Of a stretch of DNA of 64,000 bases, positions 38,594 through 48,173 are shown one piece after another; the first letter of the stretch is position 1, and every line of letters begins with the position of its first letter. A model generated the notes under the pieces. The model was not told the DNA's origin. It worked only from the letters and a program-made list of their open reading frames with translations, and ran no database searches. The position numbers and the translations under genes were made by a program. This stretch comes from Bartonella sp. M0177 (GTDB taxonomy: Bacteria > Pseudomonadota > Alphaproteobacteria > Rhizobiales > Rhizobiaceae). The stretch lies in NCBI RefSeq assembly GCF_016102285.1, contig NZ_JACFOY010000001.1, positions 1,116,001 to 1,180,000 on the forward strand, written 5' to 3'.

Positions 38594-39529
38594 CTAATCG
38601 TCCCAGCGTTTATGAAACCACATCCATTGGCCAGGATATTCGCGCACCCATGCTTCGACAGTATCATTCAGCTTTTGGGCGGCTGCAACCTCATCGATAT
38701 TGCCATCCTTATCTTTTGGCAATTCCATGCGTTCGTAGAGTTCCAGCCGATAACGTCCGCCAGGTAACCGGATAGAGCGGGCAGGGTAGACATCGCAATC
38801 ATATTGGCGGGCAAGCTTGATCAATAAAGGGTTGGTTCTGACAGGTCTGCCAAAAAAAGTTCCCTTTATGCCACGGCGGAATTTTTGATCGACCAGCATG
38901 CCGACATCTTCACCTTCTGCTAATTTACCCGCAAGCGCCCACGCAGCACCGGCTTTTGAAGGTACAAGATGACCCATAGCAGTGCGCCGCGCCTTCAAAA
39001 CCCGTTTTGCGATATAGGGATTATTCGGCGGGCGAAAAAGTGCTGTTACATTGAGATCGAATGTTGCAGCACAAATAGGTAAAAGTTCAAAATTACCGGT
39101 ATGGGCTGTAAAGAAAATGTGCGGTTTTTTTTCGTCTCGCAGCCGTACAAAGATATCAATTCCATCGACTTCAACCAGACCGGGCTTTTTCGCATTCGGA
39201 TCAAAGTCGAAAATTTTATCGAGGAATACATATTCCGCAAACAGGCGCCCCATATTTTCCCACATTTCAAGAGCGGTTTTACGGATCCATTCGGGATCTT
39301 TTTCCGGATAGGCCTGACGCAAATTATCAAGCGCAATCTGATGACGTGGGAGTAATGGTCCGACAGTTCGGGCAAACCAGGCAAAAAAACCGATTCCTGC
39401 TTTTGCCGGAAGATAGCGAATAAGCGCCATCAATCCGGCGACGAAATGTGCCCAAGACCAGTCCCACCAGTCTTTCAACTTTGTCCGGATACGAAAAAGA
39501 ATGAGTTTCACACGCAATTTTTGCATCAA
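38594..39529 (-). CDS. lpxXL: Very-long-chain acyltransferase of lipid A (LpxXL)
   Basis: 311 residues. Lysophospholipid acyltransferase-like fold with catalytic HTGNFE (the H-x4-E/D motif). One membrane segment lies near the N-terminus. LpxXL transfers the long (omega-1)-hydroxy acyl chain from AcpXL to lipid A. Last gene of the acpXL cluster and overlapping the dehydrogenase gene by four bases, which separates it from ordinary LpxL/HtrB. Confidence 0.9.
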   Translation of the reverse strand: MMQKLRVKLILFRIRTKLKDWWDWSWAHFVAGLMALIRYLPAKAGIGFFAWFARTVGPLLPRHQIALDNLRQAYPEKDPEWIRKTALEMWENMGRLFAEYVFLDKIFDFDPNAKKPGLVEVDGIDIFVRLRDEKKPHIFFTAHTGNFELLPICAATFDLNVTALFRPPNNPYIAKRVLKARRTAMGHLVPSKAGAAWALAGKLAEGEDVGMLVDQKFRRGIKGTFFGRPVRTNPLLIKLARQYDCDVYPARSIRLPGGRYRLELYERMELPKDKDGNIDEVAAAQKLNDTVEAWVREYPGQWMWFHKRWDD

Positions 39530-40554
39530 CTGATTTTCAGGATGATTTTACCAAACACATCGCGGCTTTCCATCCGTTTCAGTGCTTTTTCAATGTCTCC
39601 AAAATCGACAATGGTATCAACAACCGGATGAACAATGCCTTGTGCCATTTTTTGCATGGCGTTCGCCATATTTTCCATTCGACAGCCGAAAGAACCGAAA
39701 ATTTTCAATTGCTGTTGGAAGAGTTGCATAAGGTTCATTGATGTAGAAACGCCCGATGTCGAACCACACGTAACGAGGCGTCCGCCGCGTTTCAAAGACA
39801 GCATCGAACCGGCCCAAGTATCGGCACCTACGTGTTCAAAGACGACATCAACCCCCTTTTTCTTGGTCAGCTTTCTTACAACATGTTCAAACCGATCGTT
39901 CCGATAGTTGATGACAACATCGGCACCCAGAGCTTTCGCTTTTTCGATTTTGCCGTCAGAACCGACTGTTGTATAAACCGTGCAGCCCATGCGCTTTGCC
40001 AATTGTATCGCAGCCGAACCGATGCCTGATCCACCGGCATGTACGAGAATTGTCTCGCCGGGCTGAAGTTTTGCATTATCAAACAGCATATGTTCAACAG
40101 TTCCGAAAGTGATTGGTGCTACAGCGGCATCAATTTCATCACAATCGAGCGGTGCCGGTACCAGCAATCGGGCAGGTAAATTCACAGCTTCACAGGCAAA
40201 ACCATCAATATGGAAGCCATGAACACCGCTGACATGTGTACAAAGATTATCCCGTCCTTCACGACAGTTTTTGCAAAGTCCGCAGGTTCTTGCTCCGTAA
40301 ATGGATACAATTTGTCCCACTTGAAGGTTACCAACGCCCGAACCGATCGACTGTACAACGCCGGAAGCTTCCGCTCCGATTGTGAGCGGTAATTTGCGCT
40401 TTGCAAAAGCCATACCCCGCCACCCCCAAACATCGATATGGTTAAGCGCTACAGCCTTTATTCTAACGGTAACTTCACCATTGCCGGGGGCCGGAGGAGG
40501 CGCTATTTCAGTTAATTCAAGACGTTTGTCGTCAAGCAATTGCAATGCGCGCAT
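39526..40554 (-). CDS. Zinc-type alcohol dehydrogenase/quinone-reductase-like protein of the acpXL cluster
   Basis: 342 residues, MDR fold. The structural zinc cysteines are present (CGLCKNCREGRDNLC), and the cofactor motif reads VHAGGSGIGSAAIQLAKRMG. The catalytic zinc site is lost: the usual Cys-His pair is replaced (VALNHIDV, GAEASGVV). It therefore resembles a quinone-oxidoreductase or enoyl reductase with a structural zinc loop. Position between fabF1XL and lpxXL is conserved in rhizobia; a role in chain processing is inferred. Confidence 0.8.
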   Translation of the reverse strand: MRALQLLDDKRLELTEIAPPPAPGNGEVTVRIKAVALNHIDVWGWRGMAFAKRKLPLTIGAEASGVVQSIGSGVGNLQVGQIVSIYGARTCGLCKNCREGRDNLCTHVSGVHGFHIDGFACEAVNLPARLLVPAPLDCDEIDAAVAPITFGTVEHMLFDNAKLQPGETILVHAGGSGIGSAAIQLAKRMGCTVYTTVGSDGKIEKAKALGADVVINYRNDRFEHVVRKLTKKKGVDVVFEHVGADTWAGSMLSLKRGGRLVTCGSTSGVSTSMNLMQLFQQQLKIFGSFGCRMENMANAMQKMAQGIVHPVVDTIVDFGDIEKALKRMESRDVFGKIILKIS

Positions 40555-40604
40555 GACTATTCCTTCTTAAAATAATGTACCAGAGAATGCCGTTAAAAGG
40601 TGAG

Positions 40605-41882
40605 TTACCCGTTATAAGCTCTGATGACAAGACTTTCATTCTGTCCGCCAAATCCGAAAGAATTGGAAAGAACAGAGGTCACATTGCCCTTCCGGCACTT
40701 GTTAGGCACTACATCAAGTGGAATTGCCGGATCTGGGTCATCATAGTTGATGGTTGGCGGCATAATACCGGTTCTGATGGTCAATAGTGAAAAAACTGCC
40801 TCTATCGCGCCGGCTGCAGTCAATGTGTGGCCAATCATAGATTTGTTGGATGACACCGGAACATCATGAACACGTTCGCCAAAGACATTTGACAAGGCCA
40901 GATATTCCATCTTCTCGTTTTCCGGAGTCGAGGTCCCGTGAGCGTTGATATAATCAACGTCATCAATGCCGATTCCTGCGTCTTCCAATGCTTTGCGCAT
41001 CGAACCGGTTGCAGGAGATGCATCGGGTTTTGAGCGCGTGCGGTGAAAGTCGTCGGCGGTTTCTCCGCAACCGGCAAGAATACCCAGAACTTTTGCGCCG
41101 CGCTTTAATGCACTTTCAAGCGATTCTATAACGAGTGCGCCTGACCCTTCAGCCATTACGAAGCCATCACGGCCTTTGCTGAAAGGTTTCGAGGCTTTCT
41201 CGGGTATCTGGTTTTGTGTTGAAAGAGCAGACAACAAGGAAAACCTTATCAGAGCTTCTGCCGAAACCGAACCATCTGTACCAATTGTCAATGCGCGATC
41301 GGTTTCGCCGCGTCTTATAGCTTCCACGCCGAGTTGTATCGCCGTTGCGCCGGAGGCGCAGGCGGTAGACAGAGTAACAGGAAGGCCGGTTGTTCCAAAA
41401 TGATCCTTCAAACGTTCAGCAATATAGCCGAATTGCGTAGTCTCGAAGAAAGCTTGATGAGGGGTTTTAGCGCATATTTCCAAAAACGCCTGATAGGACG
41501 GATTTTTTTCGCGATTAACTTCATCGTCAAGAGCAAAACGCGACTTCCAATCAAGTTCTACCGGCGGAGCGGCTAAAAAGAGTGGCCCGTTAAAAGCAGT
41601 TTCATCAAGTCCGGCTTCCTGAATTGCTTCGCTTGCAGCGACTGTTGCCAGTTTTTCCGATAAAGCCGAAGCACCAATGTGACTTTCTTCAAGAAAATCC
41701 ACCGTGCCGGCTATTTGTGTGGTTAAACCTTCAACCGGAAAGCGCGTAATCCTGTGAATGCCGCTGACACCATTGACAAGCTTTTCCCAGTTTTTGTCTT
41801 TTCCCTGACCTAAAGAACTGATGACACCAGCTCCGGTAATTGCGACAACTGGCCGCCCAAGATGATCGGTATATTTGTCCAT
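40605..41882 (-). CDS. fabF1XL: Beta-ketoacyl-ACP synthase of the VLCFA cluster, catalytic type
   Basis: 425 residues, FabF fold with the full Cys-His-His triad: STACASGATAIQLG, NAHGTSTPENEKM and MIGHTLTAAGAIEA. Elongates the very-long-chain acyl group on AcpXL. Start ATG 41882 follows the fabF2XL stop by ten bases, so the two are likely made together. Confidence 0.92.
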   Translation of the reverse strand: MDKYTDHLGRPVVAITGAGVISSLGQGKDKNWEKLVNGVSGIHRITRFPVEGLTTQIAGTVDFLEESHIGASALSEKLATVAASEAIQEAGLDETAFNGPLFLAAPPVELDWKSRFALDDEVNREKNPSYQAFLEICAKTPHQAFFETTQFGYIAERLKDHFGTTGLPVTLSTACASGATAIQLGVEAIRRGETDRALTIGTDGSVSAEALIRFSLLSALSTQNQIPEKASKPFSKGRDGFVMAEGSGALVIESLESALKRGAKVLGILAGCGETADDFHRTRSKPDASPATGSMRKALEDAGIGIDDVDYINAHGTSTPENEKMEYLALSNVFGERVHDVPVSSNKSMIGHTLTAAGAIEAVFSLLTIRTGIMPPTINYDDPDPAIPLDVVPNKCRKGNVTSVLSNSFGFGGQNESLVIRAYNG

Positions 41883-41892
41883 TACGAATCCT

Positions 41893-43086
41893 TTAGCCAG
41901 CTATAAGTCTTGCCATGCCTTCGGCTCTTGTTGCTCCAACGGTAGAAACGATAACGCTCTCAAGACTGCCATCGAATGGTTGTTCATCATCACTTAATGC
42001 TTTGAAGCCTTGTTTTTTCTTCATAGCCATAGCTCCGAGAGCCAGTGCAAGAGGAAATTGCGCTTCACGCCAATGGCCGAACAAAGTCGAAATACCTCTA
42101 TAGGCAAGCTTGTTGTTGTCCCATAAAGTCTTCTCGGCTGCGGTTATGCCTTTAACACCGGAAGCGCCTGATACGATGAGATCGTTTTGTCCAAGATGAG
42201 CGTTTCCTTTGACACGTTCCAGAATTGTATCCAGTGTTTTCTCAAGCGGTATTTTTTTACGATTGGTTTGATCGGCTACAAAATCCGAAATGACTGCATA
42301 GATATTGGCACCGCGTTTTTTTGCATATTCGGCACTTTCCAACACGAGAAAAACGCCGCCGGATCCGGTGACAAGGCCACCGCCCAGACAATTCTCGCGC
42401 TGCCAAACAGGTGACCAACCATCCCGCTTCAATAATTGACCCAATTCTTGTCCCAACAACATATCATAGTGCTGGGCATTATATGAGCCGCCAACAAGGG
42501 CATGAGTGCTTTGACCGGATCTGATACGCGCAATTGCAACCATCAAGGCAGCAAGGCCACTTCCTTCTTCTCCCATAAAGCTGCGTGACGAACCTATAAC
42601 CTTGTGAACAATCGAAATATTGCCTGCCAATAGATTTGAAAGCTGCGCAAGAAAAAGAGTTGGACGCAACTCGGTTGACAGAGTTGCGTTGAGCATCACA
42701 CCACGATCCGTTGTTGTGCGACCTTTGTTGAGTATCTCGACATCAACATTGACATCGCGTTCACCGCCACCGGCACCAACGATCATATCCATGGTTGAAG
42801 TGATCGAAAGATCACCTTTGACACCCGCATCGTCCAAGGCAAGACCGGCCGCATATGTACCCAATCTCTGCCAGGTTTCCATCTGCCTTTGATCGCTCCG
42901 CTTGGGAATTTGCTCACTCCAGTTAACTTCCCCGAGAGCATGAACGGTATAAGGAGAAAAGCTTTCACTATCAATTCGCGGGGAGAGGGGAGACGCGTTC
43001 AGCATCTCCCAATGTTTTTCAACACCTTCTCCCAAAGAGCTGATTAAACCTATACCGGTGATAACGACAGAATGGTTTTTTTGCAT
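41893..43086 (-). CDS. fabF2XL: Beta-ketoacyl-ACP synthase-like protein lacking the active-site cysteine
   Basis: 397 residues with clear KS fold (MQKNHSVVITGIGLISSLGEG at the start). At the active-site position where its partner has ACASG this protein reads EEGSG (about residues 173-177), and the first His motif (HGTxTP) is also absent (SGASGVKG). The second His (FGHWREAQ) remains. This is the pattern of chain-length factors in type II polyketide synthases. It lies nine bases after acpXL. The gene name follows cluster position in rhizobia. Confidence 0.85.
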   Translation of the reverse strand: MQKNHSVVITGIGLISSLGEGVEKHWEMLNASPLSPRIDSESFSPYTVHALGEVNWSEQIPKRSDQRQMETWQRLGTYAAGLALDDAGVKGDLSITSTMDMIVGAGGGERDVNVDVEILNKGRTTTDRGVMLNATLSTELRPTLFLAQLSNLLAGNISIVHKVIGSSRSFMGEEGSGLAALMVAIARIRSGQSTHALVGGSYNAQHYDMLLGQELGQLLKRDGWSPVWQRENCLGGGLVTGSGGVFLVLESAEYAKKRGANIYAVISDFVADQTNRKKIPLEKTLDTILERVKGNAHLGQNDLIVSGASGVKGITAAEKTLWDNNKLAYRGISTLFGHWREAQFPLALALGAMAMKKKQGFKALSDDEQPFDGSLESVIVSTVGATRAEGMARLIAG

Positions 43087-43095
43087 TATACAGGA

Positions 43096-43380
43096 TTATC
43101 CGGCGTTTTTGGCTGCAACAAGTTCGTCAATTTTTGCGCAAAGATTTTTCAAAACAAAATATTCATCTGTTCCTACTTTGCCTTCATTAACTTCCTGTGT
43201 CCATTGCTCTAGCGGTATTTTGATACCGAAAGCTTTGTCTATAGCAAAAACAATATCCAGAAAGTCCAGACTATCAATACCGAGATCGTCAATTGTATGG
43301 CTTTCCGGTGTGATTGTATTACGATCGATCTCGCTTGTTTCAGCGATGATATCGGCAACTTTGTCAAACGTAGAGGACAA
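43096..43380 (-). CDS. acpXL: Acyl carrier protein AcpXL
   Basis: Specialised carrier for C26-C30 hydroxy acyl chains. I place the start at the TTG 43380 (94 residues, [18 protein letters not shown]); AAGGA lies eight bases upstream and the length matches rhizobial AcpXL. A longer frame from 43413 adds 11 residues without family support. The phosphopantetheine serine is in [13 protein letters not shown]. First gene of the acpXL-fabF2XL-fabF1XL-adh-lpxXL run. Confidence 0.93.
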   Translation of the reverse strand: MSSTFDKVADIIAETSEIDRNTITPESHTIDDLGIDSLDFLDIVFAIDKAFGIKIPLEQWTQEVNEGKVGTDEYFVLKNLCAKIDELVAAKNAG

Positions 43381-43504
43381 TGTGCAATTCCTTTTACTAG
43401 TTACGGCCGTCAAGCAGCCTTTCAGCGACTCTATCTAGCGTCTTTCTCGATTAAAAAAAAGACTTAAAGCAGAATTAACATTTCTTATTGCTTCACGGAA
43501 ACAA

Positions 43505-43570
43505 TATTCCGCCTCTTCCACTATAAAGCCGGTTCTATTTCGGCTTTTTTATGGAGATAGAGGCGGAATA
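43505..43570. repeat. Nested inverted repeat with an inner terminator between maeB and acpXL
   Basis: A perfect 12-bp repeat TATTCCGCCTCT / AGAGGCGGAATA (43505-43516 and 43559-43570) encloses a second stem AAAGCCG / CGGCTTT (43525-43531 and 43541-43547) that runs into six T on the plus strand. On the minus strand, the direction of both neighbouring genes, the inner stem is followed only by TATAG. It probably ends maeB transcripts. Confidence 0.7.
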
Positions 43571-43608
43571 ACAGTCAAAAAGTAAAATGGAAAGCAAATT
43601 TTACGCCT

Positions 43609-45939
43609 TTATCCGTTCTTGAGTTGTTTTTGATTCCCTTTCGTATTGGCTTCAAGGACGGCAAGAGCTGTCATATTGACGACTCCACGAGAGGTAACGG
43701 ATGTTGTTAAAATATGGGCAGGTCTTGCTGTACCCAACAATATCGGCCCGACATGTAATGCATCTGTCAGATTTTTTACAACGTTAAGAGTGATATTGGC
43801 AGCATCAAGATTAGGGAACACAAGCAGATTTGCTTCCCCTTTCAAACGAGATCCAGGGAAAACACGATCACGTAAAATTTGTGAAAGAGCTGCATCTCCA
43901 TGCATTTCACCATCTGATTCAAGCTCGGGATAACGCTCGGCAAGAAGCTCGGAAGCTTTGCGCATCTTTCTGGCGGATTCGGTATCTTTAGAGCCGAAGT
44001 TGGAATGAGAGAGAAGCGCAACTTTCGGCTCGATACCGAAACCGCGAACTTCTTCGGCAGCGAGTGCTGCCATTTCCACGATCTGTTCTGCACTTGGATC
44101 GGTGTTTACATAAGTGTCTGTCAGGAACAATGTTCCACGCTGCGATATCAGCAGGCTCAAAGCCGAAAATTGACCGACATTATCTCCGAGACCTATGATT
44201 TGATCTACAAGTTGAAGATTCCTTCCAAAACGGCCACCAAGCCCGCAGATCATGGCATCTGCCTCGTTACGCATGACAGCAAGAGCGGCAATTGCTGTTG
44301 TCGATGTCCGAACGATTGTTTTTGCGGCTTCCGGTGTTACACCACGCCGGCCGGTGTAATGAAGAAACAGATCGACATAATCACGATAACGGGGGTCATT
44401 TTGCGGATTGATGAGTTCGAAATCTTTACCCGGACGAATTCTCAAACCGAAACGTTTCAGTCTCGTTTCGACCACATCCGGCCTGCCGATCAGAATTGGT
44501 GTGGCTGTCTGGTCTTCAAGAACGATTTGAGCTGCGCGCAAAACTCTTTCGTCTTCACCGTCTGCATAGATAACGCGTTTACGTTCGGCAATTTTTGCGG
44601 CGGCAAAAACCGGTTTCATGATCAGTCCGGAACGGAAAACAAACCGGTTCAATCGATCAAGATAAGCGTTCATATCTTTGATCGGTCGTGTCGCAACACC
44701 TGATTCCATTGCCGCTTTTGCAACTGCCGGCGCAATGCGCAAAATAAGCCGTGGATCAAAAGGGGAGGGAATGAGGTAATTTGGTCCGAAGCTCAGAGCT
44801 TCACCCGAATAGGCGCGGGCAGCAACATCGGAAGGTTCTTCCTTGGCCAGTGCAGCAATAGCGTAAACAGCTGCTGCTTTCATCTCCTCGTTGATTGCCG
44901 TTGCTCCGACATCAAGTGCACCTCGGAAAATATACGGAAAACAAAGAACATTATTAACCTGATTGGGATAATCGGAACGACCGGTGCAAATCATCGCATC
45001 AGGACGTACTTTTCTGGCTTCTTCGGGCATAATTTCTGGCGTCGGATTGGCAAGAGCCAGAATGAGCGGCGTCTTGGCCATTTTGGCGACCATTTCCGGC
45101 TTAAGGACATTTCCTGCCGAAACCCCGAGAAATATGTCGGCATTATCAATGATGTCGTCAAGTTTGCGGGCATCTGTCTTTTGCGCGTAGACACTTTTCC
45201 AGCGATCCATCAGCGCTTCGCGTCCCTCATAAACAACACCTTCAAGATCGCTGACCCAGATATTTTCTTTCTTAGCGCCGAGTCGGACCAAAAGATTGAG
45301 GCAAGCGAGGGCTGCCGCACCGGCTCCGGAAGCGACAATTTTTACATCCCCGATTTTTTTGTGAGCAAGTTCGAGGCCATTGATAACAGCCGCTGCAACG
45401 ATAATGGCTGTGCCATGCTGGTCGTCATGAAATACCGGAATATTCATCCGTGCCCTAAGCTGTTCTTCGACTTCGAAACATTCAGGTGCTTTGATATCTT
45501 CAAGATTGATGCCGCCAAATGTCGGCTCCAAAGCAGCCACCGTTTCGACAATATGCGGAATGTCATTTGCTTTTATTTCGATGTCGAAAACGTCAATATT
45601 CGCGAATTTTTTAAAGAGAACGGCCTTTCCTTCCATAACCGGTTTGGCCGCAAGCGGGCCGATATTTCCAAGACCGAGAACCGCAGTACCATTCGAAACA
45701 ACTGCAACGAGGTTTGCTCGTGAAGTGTATTCTGCAGCCGTTTTTGGGTCGTCATGGATTGCCTCGCAAGGAGCAGCGACCCCGGGTGAATAGGCAAGTG
45801 CAAGATCGCGCTGGTTTCCAAGCGGAGTCGTCGGATGTATTTCGAGTTTTCCGGGGTTCGGATAACGGTGATAAAAAAGTGCAGCTTCTTCGAGTTCTTC
45901 CTGACGGGGAGATTTGTTTTTCTGTGCCATATTGCTCAT
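43609..45939 (-). CDS. maeB: NADP-dependent malic enzyme with C-terminal phosphotransacetylase-like domain
   Basis: 776 residues. Decarboxylates malate to pyruvate. The malic enzyme half covers about residues 1-430 ([45 protein letters not shown]). The C-terminal 320 residues are a phosphate acetyltransferase-like domain ([32 protein letters not shown]), usually regulatory rather than active. The ATG at 45939 follows an SDR gene by seven bases. Confidence 0.95.
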   Translation of the reverse strand: MSNMAQKNKSPRQEELEEAALFYHRYPNPGKLEIHPTTPLGNQRDLALAYSPGVAAPCEAIHDDPKTAAEYTSRANLVAVVSNGTAVLGLGNIGPLAAKPVMEGKAVLFKKFANIDVFDIEIKANDIPHIVETVAALEPTFGGINLEDIKAPECFEVEEQLRARMNIPVFHDDQHGTAIIVAAAVINGLELAHKKIGDVKIVASGAGAAALACLNLLVRLGAKKENIWVSDLEGVVYEGREALMDRWKSVYAQKTDARKLDDIIDNADIFLGVSAGNVLKPEMVAKMAKTPLILALANPTPEIMPEEARKVRPDAMICTGRSDYPNQVNNVLCFPYIFRGALDVGATAINEEMKAAAVYAIAALAKEEPSDVAARAYSGEALSFGPNYLIPSPFDPRLILRIAPAVAKAAMESGVATRPIKDMNAYLDRLNRFVFRSGLIMKPVFAAAKIAERKRVIYADGEDERVLRAAQIVLEDQTATPILIGRPDVVETRLKRFGLRIRPGKDFELINPQNDPRYRDYVDLFLHYTGRRGVTPEAAKTIVRTSTTAIAALAVMRNEADAMICGLGGRFGRNLQLVDQIIGLGDNVGQFSALSLLISQRGTLFLTDTYVNTDPSAEQIVEMAALAAEEVRGFGIEPKVALLSHSNFGSKDTESARKMRKASELLAERYPELESDGEMHGDAALSQILRDRVFPGSRLKGEANLLVFPNLDAANITLNVVKNLTDALHVGPILLGTARPAHILTTSVTSRGVVNMTALAVLEANTKGNQKQLKNG

Positions 45940-45946
45940 CCAAATT

Positions 45947-46726
45947 TCAAAAGGCGCTCAAATAAGAGCCGCCATCAATGATTAAATTCTGTCCGGTTAT
46001 AAAACCGGATTTTTCCGAGCATAAAAAAGCGCAAGCCTGTCCGAATTCTTCAGGATTGCCAAATCGTTTTGCCGGATTTTGTGATTGTCTTTCCTTCATG
46101 ATCGTATCAGCGGATATTCCGGTCTGACCGGAAGCAGCATCAAAGCTTTGTTTTAGCCGGTCAGTCAGAAATGGACCGGGCAAAAGATTGTTAATCGTTA
46201 CGTTATCGCAAACAACCGTTCGGGCAATGCCTGCGAGAAACGATGTGAGGCCTGCCCGTGCGCCCGATGACAGATCAAGTCCCGCTATCGGAGCGTAGAC
46301 GGATGTAGACGTTATATTGACAATGCGGCCGAATTTTTTTTGGACCATTTTGTCAATAACCGCTTTGATAAGTTCGATTGGCGTTATCATATTCTGAATG
46401 ACGCCATCGACAATTTTATTGCGATCAAGCTCTCTGAAATCACGAAATTGAGGGCCATGATTATTGGTAACGAGAATATCCGGTTCAGGGCATTGTTCTA
46501 ACAGTAAATGCTGCCCCTCGGATGTTGAAACGTCACCAACAACCTCTATCACGGTTTTCCGGGTAAGTGCTTTGATTTCTTGTGCTGCTTTATGAAGACT
46601 ATCCGCATGTCGTCCGTTGATTATAACGTCGCATCCTTCATTTGCCAAAGCTATTGCACATGCTTTTCCGAGTCCTTTGCTTGAAGCACATATGATCGCT
46701 TTACGCCCGCTTATACCCAAATCCAT
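45947..46726 (-). CDS. Atypical short-chain dehydrogenase-like protein
   Basis: 259 residues, Rossmann fold. The N-terminal motif is CASSKGLGKACAIAL instead of TGxxxGxG. The catalytic tetrad is broken: after the Ser in NITSTSVY, the YxxxK site reads SSGAR (LDLSSGARAGLTSF), so Tyr is Ser and Lys is Arg. The tail GQNLIIDGG is standard SDR. This pattern is that of the atypical BKR-like SDR subgroup. It is translationally close to maeB. Oxidoreductase activity is doubtful. Confidence 0.8.
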   Translation of the reverse strand: MDLGISGRKAIICASSKGLGKACAIALANEGCDVIINGRHADSLHKAAQEIKALTRKTVIEVVGDVSTSEGQHLLLEQCPEPDILVTNNHGPQFRDFRELDRNKIVDGVIQNMITPIELIKAVIDKMVQKKFGRIVNITSTSVYAPIAGLDLSSGARAGLTSFLAGIARTVVCDNVTINNLLPGPFLTDRLKQSFDAASGQTGISADTIMKERQSQNPAKRFGNPEEFGQACAFLCSEKSGFITGQNLIIDGGSYLSAF

Positions 46727-46757
46727 ATTATACTTTCATTCAGAAAAAACTTGATAA

Positions 46758-46785
46758 CGAGATGAAATTCAATACTCATCTCGTC
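46758..46785. repeat. 9-bp hairpin upstream of the SDR-maeB genes
   Basis: ACGAGATGA pairs perfectly with TCATCTCGT around a 10-base loop. It lies 31 bases before the SDR start on the minus strand, in the divergent region to mlaE. It may be an operator or a leader hairpin. Confidence 0.5.
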
Positions 46786-46991
46786 TTGTCAGACGAATGT
46801 TATGCTTTCGTTTCATCTTTTTCAACTATAGTCTAACGACAGTCACCTGTCATGATCCACGGAAGCTCCCTCCTTACACGAATGTGTTATAATCAAAATT
46901 TTTATAGTTAATGGCACATTAATCTTTCTGAATGATACTTAAAATTGTATTGAGAGGAATCGACATTTCAACGGGGTAATGGACGGGTTGA

Positions 46992-48161
46992 ATGACTGAT
47001 CGCATAAACGCGAAGGAAAAGGCAGAGAAAAAACCGGCAATTGTGGAACATGAGCTCCGCGATGGTGTTTTGTCTGTCTTGTGCCATGGCTATTGGACGA
47101 CCCACACTGTCTATCTTATTGACGACGATTTACGTGAGCTGGAAAATGTCGATTGCCAAAAAGCGGTTCTGGATGCTTCGGGACTTCAATCTCTTGATAC
47201 TGCCGGAGCCTGGGTCCTCGAGCGGCTCTATGTAAAACTTAAAAAACGGAATATTGCTGTCAAACTTACCGGTACAAAACAATCCTGGCATTCGCTGCTT
47301 ATTACTGTGGGAAAGAGTTTTTCAAATAAAGATGACACGCTCAACGAGCCGAAACTGCCGGCCTATATCCGTTTTTTTTCGGCTCTGGGTGAAAGGGTGA
47401 TCAATAGTTTTCACGATTTTTTACTCGCTATGGATATTTTGGGAGCGACGATTCGTGGCTCGCAAATGAAAAAAGGTCGTGGATCTGGCGTAAGTCTTCC
47501 CGCCGTGGTGACGCAAATAGATCGAATGGGCGTTGGTGCTGTTCCAATCATCGTTCTTATGTCTTTTATCGTTGGTGCGATTATCGCTCAACAAGGCGCA
47601 TTCCAATTACGTCTTTTCGGAGCTGAAATCTTTGTCGTCGATCTCGTCGGGATTCTGGTTTTTCGCGAGCTCGGTGTTCTTTTGACAGCCATTATGATTG
47701 CCGGACGTTCCGGAAGTGCGATAACTGCCGAGATAGGGTCCATGAAAATGCGTGAAGAGACGGACGCATTGAAAGTTATGGGATTAAATCCGATCGGTGT
47801 TCTGATTTTTCCGCGTCTTGTGGCCTTGGCAATTATTTTGCCACTTCTGACAGTTATTTCCGATCTCGCTGCGCTGGTGGGTGCTGGCGTGGTTGCCAAT
47901 CTTTATTCGAATATTTCATATGAGGCTTTTATAACGCGTTTGAACGATGCTGTTTATACGACAACCTATTTTGCAGGACTTATCAAAGCACCTTTTATGG
48001 CATTGATCATTGGCATCATCGCATCTGTCGAAGGGATGAAGGTTGGTGGAAGTGCCGAGTCATTAGGGCAACGAGTGACAAGTTCGGTTGTTAAATCGAT
48101 TTTCGTTGTCATCGTTATCGATGGCTTTTTTGCCATCTTCTATGCTGCAATCAATTTTTAA
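46992..48161 (+). CDS. mlaE: MlaE-family permease with N-terminal STAS domain
   Basis: 389 residues. Residues 1-110 form a STAS/MlaB-like domain (VLDASGLQSLDTAGAWVLERL), fused to an MlaE permease with about five membrane segments and the family signature GALGVLR-type loops (GRSGSAITAEIGSMKMREETDAL, the EEID-like box). Moves phospholipids between inner and outer membrane with MlaF and MlaD. The fused STAS replaces the separate MlaB of enterobacteria. First of four genes. Confidence 0.9.
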   Translation: MTDRINAKEKAEKKPAIVEHELRDGVLSVLCHGYWTTHTVYLIDDDLRELENVDCQKAVLDASGLQSLDTAGAWVLERLYVKLKKRNIAVKLTGTKQSWHSLLITVGKSFSNKDDTLNEPKLPAYIRFFSALGERVINSFHDFLLAMDILGATIRGSQMKKGRGSGVSLPAVVTQIDRMGVGAVPIIVLMSFIVGAIIAQQGAFQLRLFGAEIFVVDLVGILVFRELGVLLTAIMIAGRSGSAITAEIGSMKMREETDALKVMGLNPIGVLIFPRLVALAIILPLLTVISDLAALVGAGVVANLYSNISYEAFITRLNDAVYTTTYFAGLIKAPFMALIIGIIASVEGMKVGGSAESLGQRVTSSVVKSIFVVIVIDGFFAIFYAAINF

Positions 48162-48173
48162 GAGGTTTTCAAG

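Noticed and set aside
38539..38775. 78-codon plus-strand frame
   Set aside because: Mostly overlaps the end of lpxXL on the other strand and has no motif.
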